Positions 34,782-42,840 are shown, counted from the first letter of the stretch. The stretch is DNA of 64,000 nucleotides from an uncultured Candidatus Saccharibacteria bacterium (GCA_937989565.1 CALKRM010000023.1:9645-73644), one strand, 5' to 3'. Made by a program: numbers and translations. The notes: generated by a model from the sequence alone, not told the origin.

Positions 34782-35045
34782 ATGTCTAAACAAAAAATTA
34801 ATCGCTTTGTCGGATCTATTGGAGCTTTTATTGGGATCCTTGTCTTTATTGCATATATTCCACAAATTATCGCTAACCTACAAGGAGAAAAAGCTCAACC
34901 ATTCCAACCACTATTCGCAGCAGTTTCTTGTTTAATTTGGGTAATCTATGGTTGGACAAAAGAACCTAAAAAAGACTGGATCCTCATCATTCCCAATGCA
35001 GCGGGAGTGATATTAGGCGGTTTAACTTTTATTACTTCTTTATAA
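34782..35045 (+). CDS. SemiSWEET (PQ-loop) sugar transporter
   Basis: 87 residues (91 if the ATG at 34770 is used) with three membrane helices. The first contains the family motif YIPQIIANL; then PLFAAVSCLIWVIYGW forms helix 2 and AAGVILGGLTFITSL helix 3. SemiSWEETs dimerise and carry mono- or disaccharides. TGAGG upstream favours the 34782 start. By memory the sequence is very like streptococcal and lactobacillal members. It lies inside the lepA insertion beside an IS relic, which points to acquisition from a firmicute. Confidence 0.9.
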   Translation: MSKQKINRFVGSIGAFIGILVFIAYIPQIIANLQGEKAQPFQPLFAAVSCLIWVIYGWTKEPKKDWILIIPNAAGVILGGLTFITSL

Positions 35046-35062
35046 AAGTTATATAAACAAAA

Positions 35063-35095
35063 CCAGCAACTTCATAAAAAAGTTGCTGGTAGAGA
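35063..35095 (+). terminator. Terminator after the SemiSWEET gene
   Basis: A perfect 10-bp stem (35063-35072 with 35080-35089) around CATAAAA, with only a weak T-stretch following. Confidence 0.7.
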
Positions 35096-35156
35096 TTTTG
35101 GACTATCACAGGAAAAAATATTTAACCAAAGTGATATATTGTTTGATAAATCAGAG

Positions 35157-35251
35157 TATAATAGTAATTAAAAATAGGATTGGATAGCGAGCAGATTCTT
35201 GCTTCCTGCTATGTTTATATTCCATCAAGTGTAAGTTAATTAAGATTAAAG
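35157..35251 (+). promoter_or_regulatory. Promoter and leader of the MazG-like gene
   Basis: TATAAT at 35157-35162 precedes a leader of about 95 bases. It holds an AGCAG/CTGCT hairpin and the intact copy of the repeat whose degenerate version closes the lepA N-terminal half. GAAGGAAAA serves as Shine-Dalgarno. Confidence 0.55.
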
Positions 35252-35296
35252 AAGGAAAAATCATGAATCCACAAACAATCAGCTTAACTGAATTAC
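35237..35296 (+). repeat. mazG 5' end (right, intact copy of the direct repeat)
   Basis: Intact counterpart of 34457-34514. The copies lie 780 bases apart in the same orientation and bracket the IS relic and SemiSWEET gene. Confidence 0.85.
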
Positions 35297-35577
35297 AAAA
35301 ACACCTCGATCAAACTTGTAAGGAGAAAGGTTGGGATAAAAATTCTGTCACTGAAGTATTCTTATTGTTAGCCGAGGAAGTTGGCGAGCTGGCGAAGGCG
35401 ATTCGCAAAGAGACAGGATTTAAGGGAGAAAAAAGACCTGATAACCACGACAATCTGCGCGAGGAGTTTGCGGACGTGCTGAACTATTTGATGGAATTGG
35501 CAAATCGGTTTGACGTCAATTTGGCGGAAGTGTATTTTGAGAAGCACAAGATCAACCAGACGCGACAGTGGAAATAG
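35263..35577 (+). CDS. MazG-like nucleotide pyrophosphohydrolase, second type
   Basis: 104 residues with LLAEEVGELAKAIRKE (EExxE metal site) and REEFADVLNYLMELA (ExxD), the all-alpha NTP-pyrophosphatase pattern, close to the RS21-C6/dCTPase-like branch. It differs from the MazG-like protein at 19.7 kb. It sits inside the insertion that splits lepA, between the SemiSWEET gene and an unknown gene. It probably hydrolyses non-canonical or excess dNTPs. Confidence 0.88.
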   Translation: MNPQTISLTELQKHLDQTCKEKGWDKNSVTEVFLLLAEEVGELAKAIRKETGFKGEKRPDNHDNLREEFADVLNYLMELANRFDVNLAEVYFEKHKINQTRQWK

Positions 35578-35651
35578 TATATACTGTATTGAAAAGCGCA
35601 GATGTAATAAAATGCACGAAATAGGTATTGATATATCTGTTGTTGGCAATT

Positions 35652-36122
35652 ATGAGTAACTTCAAAAACTTTACAGAGAAGATTAGATGTCGCGTAATTC
35701 CGATAACACGCGATCGTCGTGTGTGGTTGGATGAGAAAATTGTTGACGATGATTCGTATAGTATTTTTATGGATGGACGATCATACGAAATCGGTGAGGA
35801 ATACGATGACTTTTTGTGTGTTACGGTTGACAGTTTTGCCGAGCTATCAGACGCTATTCCCCGCGAGTTGTATGCGCGCGGATTTTCATCGTCAGGCTAT
35901 AAACTGATCAACGAAAATTATGTTCATCTAGATTATAGCTTTTTGAGCGATGACATACCTTGGGTCGCTTGGCGTAATGTTGATGCAATAGTTAAGGGCG
36001 ATATTACTGACGAGAAGGACTATCGTCGCGACAAAGCTAAACGCGGTCGGTGGATGAGTTACGCTGAACTGGTTCAGGTTATTGGCAAGAATCAAGCTCA
36101 TAAGATTTTTGAGCAGTTATAG
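35652..36122 (+). CDS. Hypothetical soluble protein in the lepA insertion
   Basis: 156 residues from ATG 35652 (an in-frame TTG at 35628 would add eight). Acidic, with IPITRDRRVWLDEKIVDDDS, FLCVTVDSFAELSDAIPREL and a late RRDKAKRGRWMSYAELVQVIG that resembles a small DNA- or protein-binding helical tail. No membrane helix, signal or known motif. It ends 110 bases before the C-terminal half of lepA. Confidence 0.65.
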   Translation: MSNFKNFTEKIRCRVIPITRDRRVWLDEKIVDDDSYSIFMDGRSYEIGEEYDDFLCVTVDSFAELSDAIPRELYARGFSSSGYKLINENYVHLDYSFLSDDIPWVAWRNVDAIVKGDITDEKDYRRDKAKRGRWMSYAELVQVIGKNQAHKIFEQL

Positions 36123-36232
36123 GTTAGACCTCAGTGTGTAAGGAATAATTTGCTGAGAATAAGTAGGCATGCAAGGAGCGATTTACTGTGCGTTTATACA
36201 AGAACGCTGAACTGATATAATAATACATAGTT

Positions 36233-37195
36233 ATGACTGAAAAAATTACTGTTCAGCCCCTACCCGGTTATAAAGAAGTTAAGCCGTTTGTTTATGCGGG
36301 GTTTTTCCCGGTGTCCAATGAAGACTATAACGACCTGAAAGAGGCAATTGAAAAGTTGAGCCTGAGCGATTCGGCGCTACAGTTCGAGCCGGAGAATTCG
36401 CCGGTTCTGGGCTATGGCGTGCGAATCGGTTTTTTGGGATTGCTACATATGGACATTATTCGCGAGCGACTAGAGCGTGAATATAATTTGGATTTAATTG
36501 TGACGAATCCGAGTACTGATTATCAAGTTAGTCTGACGAATGGCGAGGAATTGGATATCAAGTCTGCTAGTGAATTGCCCGACCCAGCGCAGATAAAAGA
36601 GATTCACGAGCCGTGGATTGATGGTGAAATTGTCGTGCCACAGGATTACATAGGCGCGGTGATTCAGCTGATTGTGAGCAAGCGTGGTCGCCAGAAAAAC
36701 CTGAGCTACATCGACGAGCGGGCGCTGATTTCATTTGCGGCGCCACTTGCGAATTTGTTGACGGATTTTTATGACCAATTGAAATCTATTACCAGCGGCT
36801 ACGGTTCGTTTAATTATGAGTTGGCAGATTATCAAGTGGAAGATTTGGTGCGCGTCGATTTTTATGTGGCGGGCGAAATGGTTGATTCGCTGAGCGTGAT
36901 GTGTCATCGGTCGGAATCGCAGCATTTGGGGCGTGAGATTGTTAAGAAATTGAAGGAAGTCGTGCCGCGTCAGAGTTTTGAGGTTTCATTGCAAGCGGCA
37001 ATTGGCGGTAAATTTATTGCCAGGGAAAATATCGGCGCTTATCGAAAAGATGTTACGGGCTATCTTTATGGCGGCGATGTCAGTCGTAAAAAGAAGCTTC
37101 TCGCCAAGCAGGCGCGCGGTAAAAAACGAATGAAACGCTTTGGTAAAGTCGACATACCGAGCGAAGCATTTATGGTGATGCTAAAAAGGGATTAG
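36233..37195 (+). CDS. lepA: Elongation factor 4, C-terminal half
   Basis: 320 residues that begin with MTEKITVQ and then continue the EF4 family from PLPGYKEVKPFVYAGFFPVS. The piece includes domain III (GFLGLLHMDIIRERLERE), domain V (PWIDGEIVVPQDYIG) and the EF4-specific C-terminal domain (FIARENIGAYRKDVTGYLYGGD and KKRMKRFGKVDIP). The frame is intact to the usual end. It has its own TATAAT (36216-36221), 11 bases upstream of the ATG. That suggests it is expressed, either as a fragment assembling with the N-terminal half or as a remnant not yet decayed. Confidence 0.95.
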   Translation: MTEKITVQPLPGYKEVKPFVYAGFFPVSNEDYNDLKEAIEKLSLSDSALQFEPENSPVLGYGVRIGFLGLLHMDIIRERLEREYNLDLIVTNPSTDYQVSLTNGEELDIKSASELPDPAQIKEIHEPWIDGEIVVPQDYIGAVIQLIVSKRGRQKNLSYIDERALISFAAPLANLLTDFYDQLKSITSGYGSFNYELADYQVEDLVRVDFYVAGEMVDSLSVMCHRSESQHLGREIVKKLKEVVPRQSFEVSLQAAIGGKFIARENIGAYRKDVTGYLYGGDVSRKKKLLAKQARGKKRMKRFGKVDIPSEAFMVMLKRD

Positions 37196-37197
37196 TT

Positions 37198-37656
37198 ATG
37201 AAAAAAACTATTGTTTATATTGATATGGATGGCGTTTTGGCGGATTTCAAATCTGCTTTAACGAAGATATCGCCTGAGTTGATTGATGAGTTTGCTGGTC
37301 AGCATGATAATATTCCAGGAATTTTTTCTTTGATGGATCCAGTGCCTGGAGCTATCGAGGCGGTTTATGCCCTGAAAGACAAATACGATTTATATATTTT
37401 ATCTTCTTCTCCGTGGGAAAATCCGACGGCTTTGGGTGATAAGTTGGCGTGGGTGAAAAAGTATTTTGGCGGCGAAGGTTCGGATAATGTTTTCTTCCGT
37501 AAGGTTATTTTTTCGTCAGCAAAGAATTTGAGTCGAGGCGATATTTTGATTGACGATCGGACGGCGAATGGCGCTGGCGATTTTCCTGGTCGGCTTATTC
37601 GTTTTGGAAGTTCTGAATTTCCCAATTGGCAATCTGTACTTGATGAGTTATTATAG
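37198..37656 (+). CDS. 5'(3')-deoxyribonucleotidase-like HAD phosphatase
   Basis: 152 residues of HAD fold: VYIDMDGVLADF at 6-17 carries the nucleophilic aspartates, ILSSSPWENPTALGDKLAW matches the NT5C family (PF06941) substrate block and DILIDDRTANG is the last acidic motif. It dephosphorylates deoxynucleoside monophosphates. It follows lepA-C by two bases and precedes gmk by nine, so a nucleotide-handling operon is likely. Confidence 0.9.
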   Translation: MKKTIVYIDMDGVLADFKSALTKISPELIDEFAGQHDNIPGIFSLMDPVPGAIEAVYALKDKYDLYILSSSPWENPTALGDKLAWVKKYFGGEGSDNVFFRKVIFSSAKNLSRGDILIDDRTANGAGDFPGRLIRFGSSEFPNWQSVLDELL

Positions 37657-37665
37657 GTAAATATT

Positions 37666-38376
37666 ATGCCAAGTATTGAAGATCTTATTACAAATTATCA
37701 GCCAACTGAATCGACAATTGAGTTGGTTAAAAGTACAAAAATTGCGCTGCTTGCGGGAATTTCTGGTGCCGGTAAAGACACGATAAAAAAACAATTACTG
37801 AAGTCTCCAGAGTTTCGCGATATCGTTTCTCACACTACGCGTGCGCCACGCACAAATAACGGATGCGCCGAGCAAGATGGAATTGACTATCATTTTATTG
37901 ACTCGCAAACTGCCGAAAACATGCTACAAAATAATGAATTTATTGAGGCAAAGTTTGTTCACGGTACGGTTTATGGGACGTCGGTGGCTGAGCTGAAATT
38001 AGCGCATGACCAGAACCGCGTGGCAATTACCGACATTGACGTTCAGGGCGTGGAGGAATATGAGCGACTGGCGCCAGATAGCATTGCAATTTTCATTGTG
38101 CCGCCAAATAGTCGAACTTGGATTGAGCGATTAAAAAAGCGTTACGCAACCGAAGAAGATTTTCAAGCGGAGTGGCCAAAGCGTCACGGCTCGGCGATAA
38201 AAGAGTTGGCTTACGCGCTTGAAGTTCCGTATTATCACGTGATTATCAATGACAATTTGGAGCGAGCAATTCGAGTGACCGAGGAAATTATTTTGCGCGG
38301 CGACGTGTTTAAGCGTCAGGATGACGAGGCGCGTTTGGTAGCTCGAAATCTCCTCAATGATATAATTAATCTATGA
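37666..38376 (+). CDS. gmk: Guanylate kinase
   Basis: 236 residues with the P-loop GISGAGKDT at 31-39, SHTTRAPR for GMP binding, DGIDYHFID and FIEAKFVHGTVYGTS, then ITDIDVQGVEEY. It phosphorylates GMP to GDP. It is longer than typical (about 205), with an N-terminal extension of about 25 residues. The stop overlaps the next start by four bases (ATGA). Confidence 0.88.
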   Translation: MPSIEDLITNYQPTESTIELVKSTKIALLAGISGAGKDTIKKQLLKSPEFRDIVSHTTRAPRTNNGCAEQDGIDYHFIDSQTAENMLQNNEFIEAKFVHGTVYGTSVAELKLAHDQNRVAITDIDVQGVEEYERLAPDSIAIFIVPPNSRTWIERLKKRYATEEDFQAEWPKRHGSAIKELAYALEVPYYHVIINDNLERAIRVTEEIILRGDVFKRQDDEARLVARNLLNDIINL

Positions 38377-39740
38377 GTTCGGTAAAAACTCCAAAAAAAA
38401 TAGCAGCCAGGCAAGATCGTTCCTCGAAGACCTTGACTACATTGTTAGACCAATCCTTTTTTATCTTTGCAGGTTTGGCGTCGTTTTGGTTGGCATGGTT
38501 GGTACTTAGAGAAGGTTGGGCGACGGGCGGTTGGTGGCTGGTTGGCTTGTTCTTTGTTGTGTGGATAATTGTGGCATATTTGGCGTTGCCTAGACTTCAT
38601 CGAATTTTGAGCAATATGTACGTACCGAATTATTTTATCGGCAGGACGCGAACGGCGGACGGAGTATTAAGCGACCCCGTCAATTTGAGTGTGCGCGGCT
38701 CGGAAGAAAAGCTCCATAAGGCAATGACTGAGGCTGGCTGGGTTCTGGCGGATGACATAACTCCAAGGTCGGCTTGGAAAATGGTGCTTACGGTGCTGAG
38801 CGGTCGTAGTTATCCAAATGCACCAGTGTCGCCCGCATTTTTGTTTGGCAGACGGCAGGACTTTGCTTATCAGCAGGAAGTTGACGGCAATCCAAGGCGT
38901 CGTCATCATGTTAGGTTTTGGCGCTGTCCAAATGGCTGGCTTCTTCCTGGCGGTCATCGAGTTGATTGGTTGGCGGCTGGTACGTACGATAAGAGTATTG
39001 GCTTTTCTTTGTTTACTTTTCAGTTCACGCATAAAATTGACGAGAATATTGATATTGAAAGAGATTATATTATCGAGTCGGTTAAAAGTAACAATAAAAA
39101 TGTTAGAGTGACGATATTAAAGGATTTTTCAACGGGCTATCATTCGCGCAACGGTTTCGGAGATGCCATTCGCACTGACGGTGATTTGCCGATTTTGGAA
39201 GTCGGTCGGATAAAGGCTGACAATAATGTCACGGCTTCAACGCGGCTCGGGGTGATTATGGACGGCACAATTTATGATCGTCATCCGCGAAACCACGAAA
39301 CTTTATTAGAAGATCTTTGGGGTCGCCGACCGCCGCAGATTTTAATTGGCGGCGGGTTGATGATTCTGGCGTCGTTATTCACAATTGGGCAAATGCTGGT
39401 GGACTTTTCTAGCTGGCCGACGACTTTGGTGCAAGTTGCGAATATTGACGGAATTGATATAAATGCTGCGAATACCATGTTGTCAATGATGGCTGGCTTT
39501 AATGTTCTGCTGGTCGTGGCGGAAATCGTGTTGGTTGGGCTGCTGCTTCGAGGAAGTAGTCGGGCGCGAATCTCACTACTTTCTGTGGCGACATTAGCTA
39601 TTGTCACCGAATCTTTATCTGTGACAATTGGGCGAATTAATGCGTCGATTATGCTGCTTTTGATCTCAATTGGCGTGCATATTATGATCATGATGTTGTT
39701 CTCTTCAGATGCAGCGCGCTACTTTACGGAAAGACGATAG
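38373..39740 (+). CDS. LssY C-terminal-domain membrane protein
   Basis: 455 residues: two N-terminal membrane helices, a soluble domain, then three helices near the C-terminus. The soluble part contains RGSEEKLHKAMTEAGWVLAD, SPAFLFGRRQDFAYQQ and WLAAGTYDKSIGFS, matching the LssY_C domain (PF14067), found in proteins fused to PAP2 or DedA. Function unknown, probably lipid or envelope related. It overlaps gmk by four bases. Confidence 0.8.
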   Translation: MSSVKTPKKIAARQDRSSKTLTTLLDQSFFIFAGLASFWLAWLVLREGWATGGWWLVGLFFVVWIIVAYLALPRLHRILSNMYVPNYFIGRTRTADGVLSDPVNLSVRGSEEKLHKAMTEAGWVLADDITPRSAWKMVLTVLSGRSYPNAPVSPAFLFGRRQDFAYQQEVDGNPRRRHHVRFWRCPNGWLLPGGHRVDWLAAGTYDKSIGFSLFTFQFTHKIDENIDIERDYIIESVKSNNKNVRVTILKDFSTGYHSRNGFGDAIRTDGDLPILEVGRIKADNNVTASTRLGVIMDGTIYDRHPRNHETLLEDLWGRRPPQILIGGGLMILASLFTIGQMLVDFSSWPTTLVQVANIDGIDINAANTMLSMMAGFNVLLVVAEIVLVGLLLRGSSRARISLLSVATLAIVTESLSVTIGRINASIMLLLISIGVHIMIMMLFSSDAARYFTERR

Positions 39741-39743
39741 GGC

Positions 39744-39770
39744 TTGGCACTCTGCTTGTATGAGTGCTAG
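39744..39770 (+). promoter_or_regulatory. CIRCE operator of the hrcA-grpE operon
   Basis: TTGGCACTC-N9-GAGTGCTAG at 39744-39752 and 39762-39770 matches the CIRCE inverted repeat bound by HrcA, with two changes from consensus. The nine-base loop contains TTGTAT (39756-39761), which is 17 bases from TATAAT (39779-39784) and so serves as the -35. Confidence 0.92.
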
Positions 39771-39790
39771 ATTTGCGATATAATTGGACT

Positions 39791-40501
39791 ATGACCGAAC
39801 GTCAACAAGCAATTCTTGTCGCGATTATCGAACAATACGCTGAAATTGCGGCGCCAGTTGGCAGCGTAACGCTAGCCAAACTGTTTGGTGTGAGTAGCGC
39901 CACGATTCGCAGTGAAATGGCAAAACTTGAGGAGATGGGATTTATTGAGGCGCCTCACACGAGTGCGGGTCGAATTCCGACGGACAAGGGATATCGTTTT
40001 TACGTCAATGGAATCACGGCAGCGCAAATGACGGAATTGCCGAGCGGTATTGATAGCAGTACGAAGGCAATTGAAGCGCACGTCAATTCAAATGTTGATA
40101 CTTCAGACAAAGCGATTCGTCGAGCGGTTGACGGTTTGGTGGAAATGACTGGCAATTTTGGTTTTGCGTCGTTTGGTTCGAGTTTGTATATGAACGGAAT
40201 GACTCAGTTGTTCAGCCAGCCAGAGTTTGGTGATGGCGATCACGTTCAGGCGGTTGCTAAATTGATTGACAATATCGAACCGTGGCTGCGTGAAGCGGCG
40301 CCGGATGAGCCGTTAAATGTGTTTATTGGTAGCGAAAACCCAATCGGTAAAAGCAGTGGCGCTACGTTGATTATAAGTAAATTTAAGTCATCGTCTGGTG
40401 GTGATAATTACATCGGTGTGATTGGTCCGACGCGACAAAATTATCGTCGAACGATGGAGCTGGTGCGTCGTACGGGCGCGATGCTGGAGGAGGTATTGTA
40501 A
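39791..40501 (+). CDS. hrcA: Heat-inducible transcription repressor HrcA
   Basis: 236 residues from ATG 39791. The winged-helix N-terminus is complete ([21 protein letters not shown], then [19 protein letters not shown] and [17 protein letters not shown]), and [17 protein letters not shown] with [12 protein letters not shown] forms the C-terminal dimer domain. It is about 100 residues shorter than typical HrcA, mainly in the inserted middle domain. It should repress its own operon, dnaK and dnaJ, all preceded by CIRCE. TATAAT ends six bases before the start. The stop overlaps the next small gene (TAATG). Confidence 0.95.
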   Translation: MTERQQAILVAIIEQYAEIAAPVGSVTLAKLFGVSSATIRSEMAKLEEMGFIEAPHTSAGRIPTDKGYRFYVNGITAAQMTELPSGIDSSTKAIEAHVNSNVDTSDKAIRRAVDGLVEMTGNFGFASFGSSLYMNGMTQLFSQPEFGDGDHVQAVAKLIDNIEPWLREAAPDEPLNVFIGSENPIGKSSGATLIISKFKSSSGGDNYIGVIGPTRQNYRRTMELVRRTGAMLEEVL

Positions 40502-40662
40502 TGGCTGAATGGATTGGTGGACTATTAAGTGGTTTGCCGGCGTGGCTGATTGTAATAATTTCAATAATAATATTTATTATTGGAGCGATTTGGATTTTAG
40601 TATTTGATCCTGTTACGGCTGGTGGTGATCCGGTCTTGCCATTTAAAAGGAGGAAAAAATGA
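40501..40662 (+). CDS. 53-residue single-pass membrane protein inside the hrcA-grpE operon
   Basis: Starts on the hrcA stop (TAATG) and ends in an ATGA overlap with grpE, so it is fully embedded in the operon. The product has a short N-terminus ([15 protein letters not shown]), one isoleucine-rich membrane helix, a GGDPVLPF loop and the basic end KRRKK. No family recognised. The overlaps at both ends and the grpE ribosome site within its last codons argue it is real and heat-shock regulated. Confidence 0.8.
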   Translation: MAEWIGGLLSGLPAWLIVIISIIIFIIGAIWILVFDPVTAGGDPVLPFKRRKK

Positions 40663-41123
40663 CGAAGAATAAAAAAGCTGAAGATTTAGAGAAAGAAGTT
40701 GCTGAGCTGACGTCGGATTTGCAGCGAACTCGAGCGGATTTTGAGAATTATCGTAAGCGCGTGGAGTCGGAAAAACAATCAGCGCACGAGTTGGGTCAAA
40801 CTAAGTCGGTGATGAAATTATTGCCAGTTATTGATACAATTGAGCGAGCCGTTGCTAACGTCCCAGAGGAACTCCAAGATAATGCGTGGGTTAAGGGCGT
40901 GGCTGGTCTGGGTAAGCAGCTTGACAAGCAGTTAAAGGAGATTGGTTTGGAGAAAATTGACGCCAAACCCGGAACTTTATTTAATCCTGAATTTCATCAG
41001 GCTGTTCAATTTGACGAATCAACGGATGGTGACAAGGAAGTTATTGCCGAGGAGCTTCGCGCTGGCTATACTTTGAACGGCTCGGTTATTCGCGACGCAA
41101 TGGTAAAAGTCACTCGTCAGTGA
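40659..41123 (+). CDS. grpE: Nucleotide exchange factor GrpE
   Basis: 154 residues: an N-terminal coiled coil (AEDLEKEVAELTSDLQRT), the RADFENYRKRVESEKQ helix and the beta domain with GTLFNPEFHQAVQ, VIAEELRAGYTLNGSVIRDAMVKV. It releases ADP from DnaK. AAAAGGAGG lies six bases before the ATG, inside the preceding small gene. Third gene of hrcA-ORF53-grpE under CIRCE. Confidence 0.96.
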   Translation: MTKNKKAEDLEKEVAELTSDLQRTRADFENYRKRVESEKQSAHELGQTKSVMKLLPVIDTIERAVANVPEELQDNAWVKGVAGLGKQLDKQLKEIGLEKIDAKPGTLFNPEFHQAVQFDESTDGDKEVIAEELRAGYTLNGSVIRDAMVKVTRQ

Positions 41124-41149
41124 TAGACGTTTATAATGAAATAAGTGCG

Positions 41150-41428
41150 CTACTTGTTTTTGGAGTGGCGCTTTTTATTTATCAATAGAATAATTGCGAT
41201 AACGATCAGAGATATACCAATTGCAAGACCTATAAATAAAGATTCTCCGGTGTTTTCGAGAAGATTACCAGATTGTGTAACAGTCTGATATGAAGTACTA
41301 CTTCCTTGATGGCTTTCTTGGTGACCAGTAGTAGTACATGGCTGACCGTTAGTATAACTGCCTGCGCCGTAGCTACTACAGTTATAAGTGGCAGAAAAAT
41401 TGTGAAATATAATTCGATTACTCATCAT
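41150..41428 (-). CDS. Small surface protein with C-terminal NTG-helix-basic tail
   Basis: 92 residues. The first half is rich in S, T, G, Y, Q and has two cysteines (YNCSSYGAGSYTNGQPC). The second half reads LLENTGESLFIG, a hydrophobic helix and KKRHSKNK. An x-NTG motif followed by a helix and basic tail recalls sortase sorting signals (LPxTG), though the leucine-proline start is missing and no N-terminal signal peptide is seen. It may be an anchored small surface protein. It is divergent from tatA. Confidence 0.65.
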   Translation of the reverse strand: MMSNRIIFHNFSATYNCSSYGAGSYTNGQPCTTTGHQESHQGSSTSYQTVTQSGNLLENTGESLFIGLAIGISLIVIAIILLINKKRHSKNK

Positions 41429-41499
41429 GACTCTATTGATTTTATAAGCATTACTACTATAATAGAGGAGTAATACTATAAAAACAAGGGGGATGTGTT

Positions 41500-41685
41500 A
41501 TGCCACAGATTGGCGTTCCGGAGCTGGTTGTAATACTAGTTATTTTACTTATATTGTTTGGTGCAAAAAGATTGCCCGAGTTGGCGCGAAGTATCGGTTC
41601 ATCAGCAAGAGAGCTAAAGATAGCGTTCAAGGAGGATGATGAAAAGAGTAGTGCATCGCAATCTGGCGAAGCGAAAGACAAGTAA
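41500..41685 (+). CDS. tatA: Sec-independent protein translocase TatA/E
   Basis: 61 residues with the membrane helix ELVVILVILLILFG directly followed by AKRLPELARSIGSSARELK, the hinge and amphipathic helix of TatA. AGGGGGA precedes the ATG. It forms the pore component of the twin-arginine pathway. Its last 50 bases overlap the tatC ORF. Confidence 0.95.
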   Translation: MPQIGVPELVVILVILLILFGAKRLPELARSIGSSARELKIAFKEDDEKSSASQSGEAKDK

Positions 41686-42799
41686 TTCGTCGCAAGTTTC
41701 TGGTTCATCGCCAGTATTTATGGATCATATCCGAGAGTTGCAATGGCGACTTGCTATTGTTGCACTTGCTTTTTTGGCGACTGGTGCGGCGGTGTATCCA
41801 TTTTTCGATAAAATTGTAGCGTTATTACTTAAGCCGCTTGGGAATAATCTATCTTTGGTGTATTTAACGCCAGGGGGTGCTTTTAATTTTGCCGTACAAG
41901 TGTGTATTTATGCTGCGATGATTGGGGCGCTACCTGTTGCGCTATATCATATATATCGCTTTGTTATGCCTGCGGTCGAGAAAACGACGCTGCGAGGAGT
42001 GCTTGGATATTCTCTAAGTTCTTTATTTTTGGCAGCTGTTGGCGTTGCTTTCTCATACTTTCTAGCGTTGCCGGCAGCTATTCAATTCTTGACTAGTTTT
42101 GACTTGAAAAACATCAGCCCTATGCTGACGGTTGAGTCGTATCTTTCGTTCGTGATGACATACTTGCTAGCCGGGGCATTGTTATTTCAATTGCCGCTAT
42201 TTATGACAATCATAAATCGTATAAAGCCAATGACTCCCCGGATGTTAATGTCTGGTCAGCGGCATGTTATTCTTTGGTCTGTGGTGTTTGCTGCGGTTAT
42301 CTCTCCAACTCCAGATGCTGTAAATCAATTGCTATTAGCGGCTCCGATGATTGTGATGTATCAAGTGGGTATAGTAATTATCCTATTAAAAAACCGTAAG
42401 CGAGCAGATAAAAAATCGAAAGACGGTTTGCTGACTCGTTCGGTCGCCGTAGATAATGAGTCGGCAAATCATACTGCAAAAGATATCAAACCGCGTCCTA
42501 TGGAAGCAAAGAAAGTGCCTGTTTGTTCCGAGCCAGAGACGCCAATTCTAGTGAAGAAGCCAGCATCAAATCACACATTAGCTAGTCGTCGCTCGCTTGA
42601 TGGATTCGTGGCAATGAAGACAGAAAAACCATCTCCAGTAGTATCTCCAGTAGTAAATAAGAAGGTGGTTATTCCGAAGAAAACAGTCTCAAAACCTGTG
42701 CCAATAAGAAGATCATTGTCTCGATCGGTGGATGGATTTTCTATACCATCTCGGTCTGTTTCGGTGTCCGTTCCTTCTAGATCTGTAAAGCTTGTGTAA
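41639..42799 (+). CDS. tatC: Sec-independent protein translocase TatC with long C-terminal tail
   Basis: About 386 residues. The six-helix TatC core covers roughly 28-255: MDHIRELQWRLAIVALAF, PGGAFNFAVQ, the FLTSFDLKNISPMLTVESYLSF block and FAAVISPTPDAVNQLL. After it comes a hydrophilic tail of about 130 residues rich in K, S, P and V, with repeated RRSLDGF/RSVDGF and PSRSV units. That is unusual, as TatC normally ends soon after helix 6. AAGGAGG lies just before the start within tatA. An alternative start is the internal ATG at 41720 (MDHIREL). It receives RR signal peptides, a candidate client being the next gene. Confidence 0.92.
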   Translation: MKRVVHRNLAKRKTSNSSQVSGSSPVFMDHIRELQWRLAIVALAFLATGAAVYPFFDKIVALLLKPLGNNLSLVYLTPGGAFNFAVQVCIYAAMIGALPVALYHIYRFVMPAVEKTTLRGVLGYSLSSLFLAAVGVAFSYFLALPAAIQFLTSFDLKNISPMLTVESYLSFVMTYLLAGALLFQLPLFMTIINRIKPMTPRMLMSGQRHVILWSVVFAAVISPTPDAVNQLLLAAPMIVMYQVGIVIILLKNRKRADKKSKDGLLTRSVAVDNESANHTAKDIKPRPMEAKKVPVCSEPETPILVKKPASNHTLASRRSLDGFVAMKTEKPSPVVSPVVNKKVVIPKKTVSKPVPIRRSLSRSVDGFSIPSRSVSVSVPSRSVKLV

Positions 42800-42804
42800 A
42801 ATAT

Positions 42805-42840
42805 TTGCATACTTCAATATGTGGTGATATAATTTACCAC
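42805..42840 (+). promoter_or_regulatory. Promoter with palindrome over the -10
   Basis: TTGCAT (42805-42810), 17 bases, TATAAT (42828-42833). GTGGT (42821-42825) and ACCAC (42836-42840) flank the -10 symmetrically and could be an operator. Confidence 0.55.

Noticed and set aside
34430..36260. Split intein at the lepA break
   Set aside because: No intein-type Cys/Ser start, no terminal His-Asn or following Cys/Ser, and the extra residues on each side are too few.
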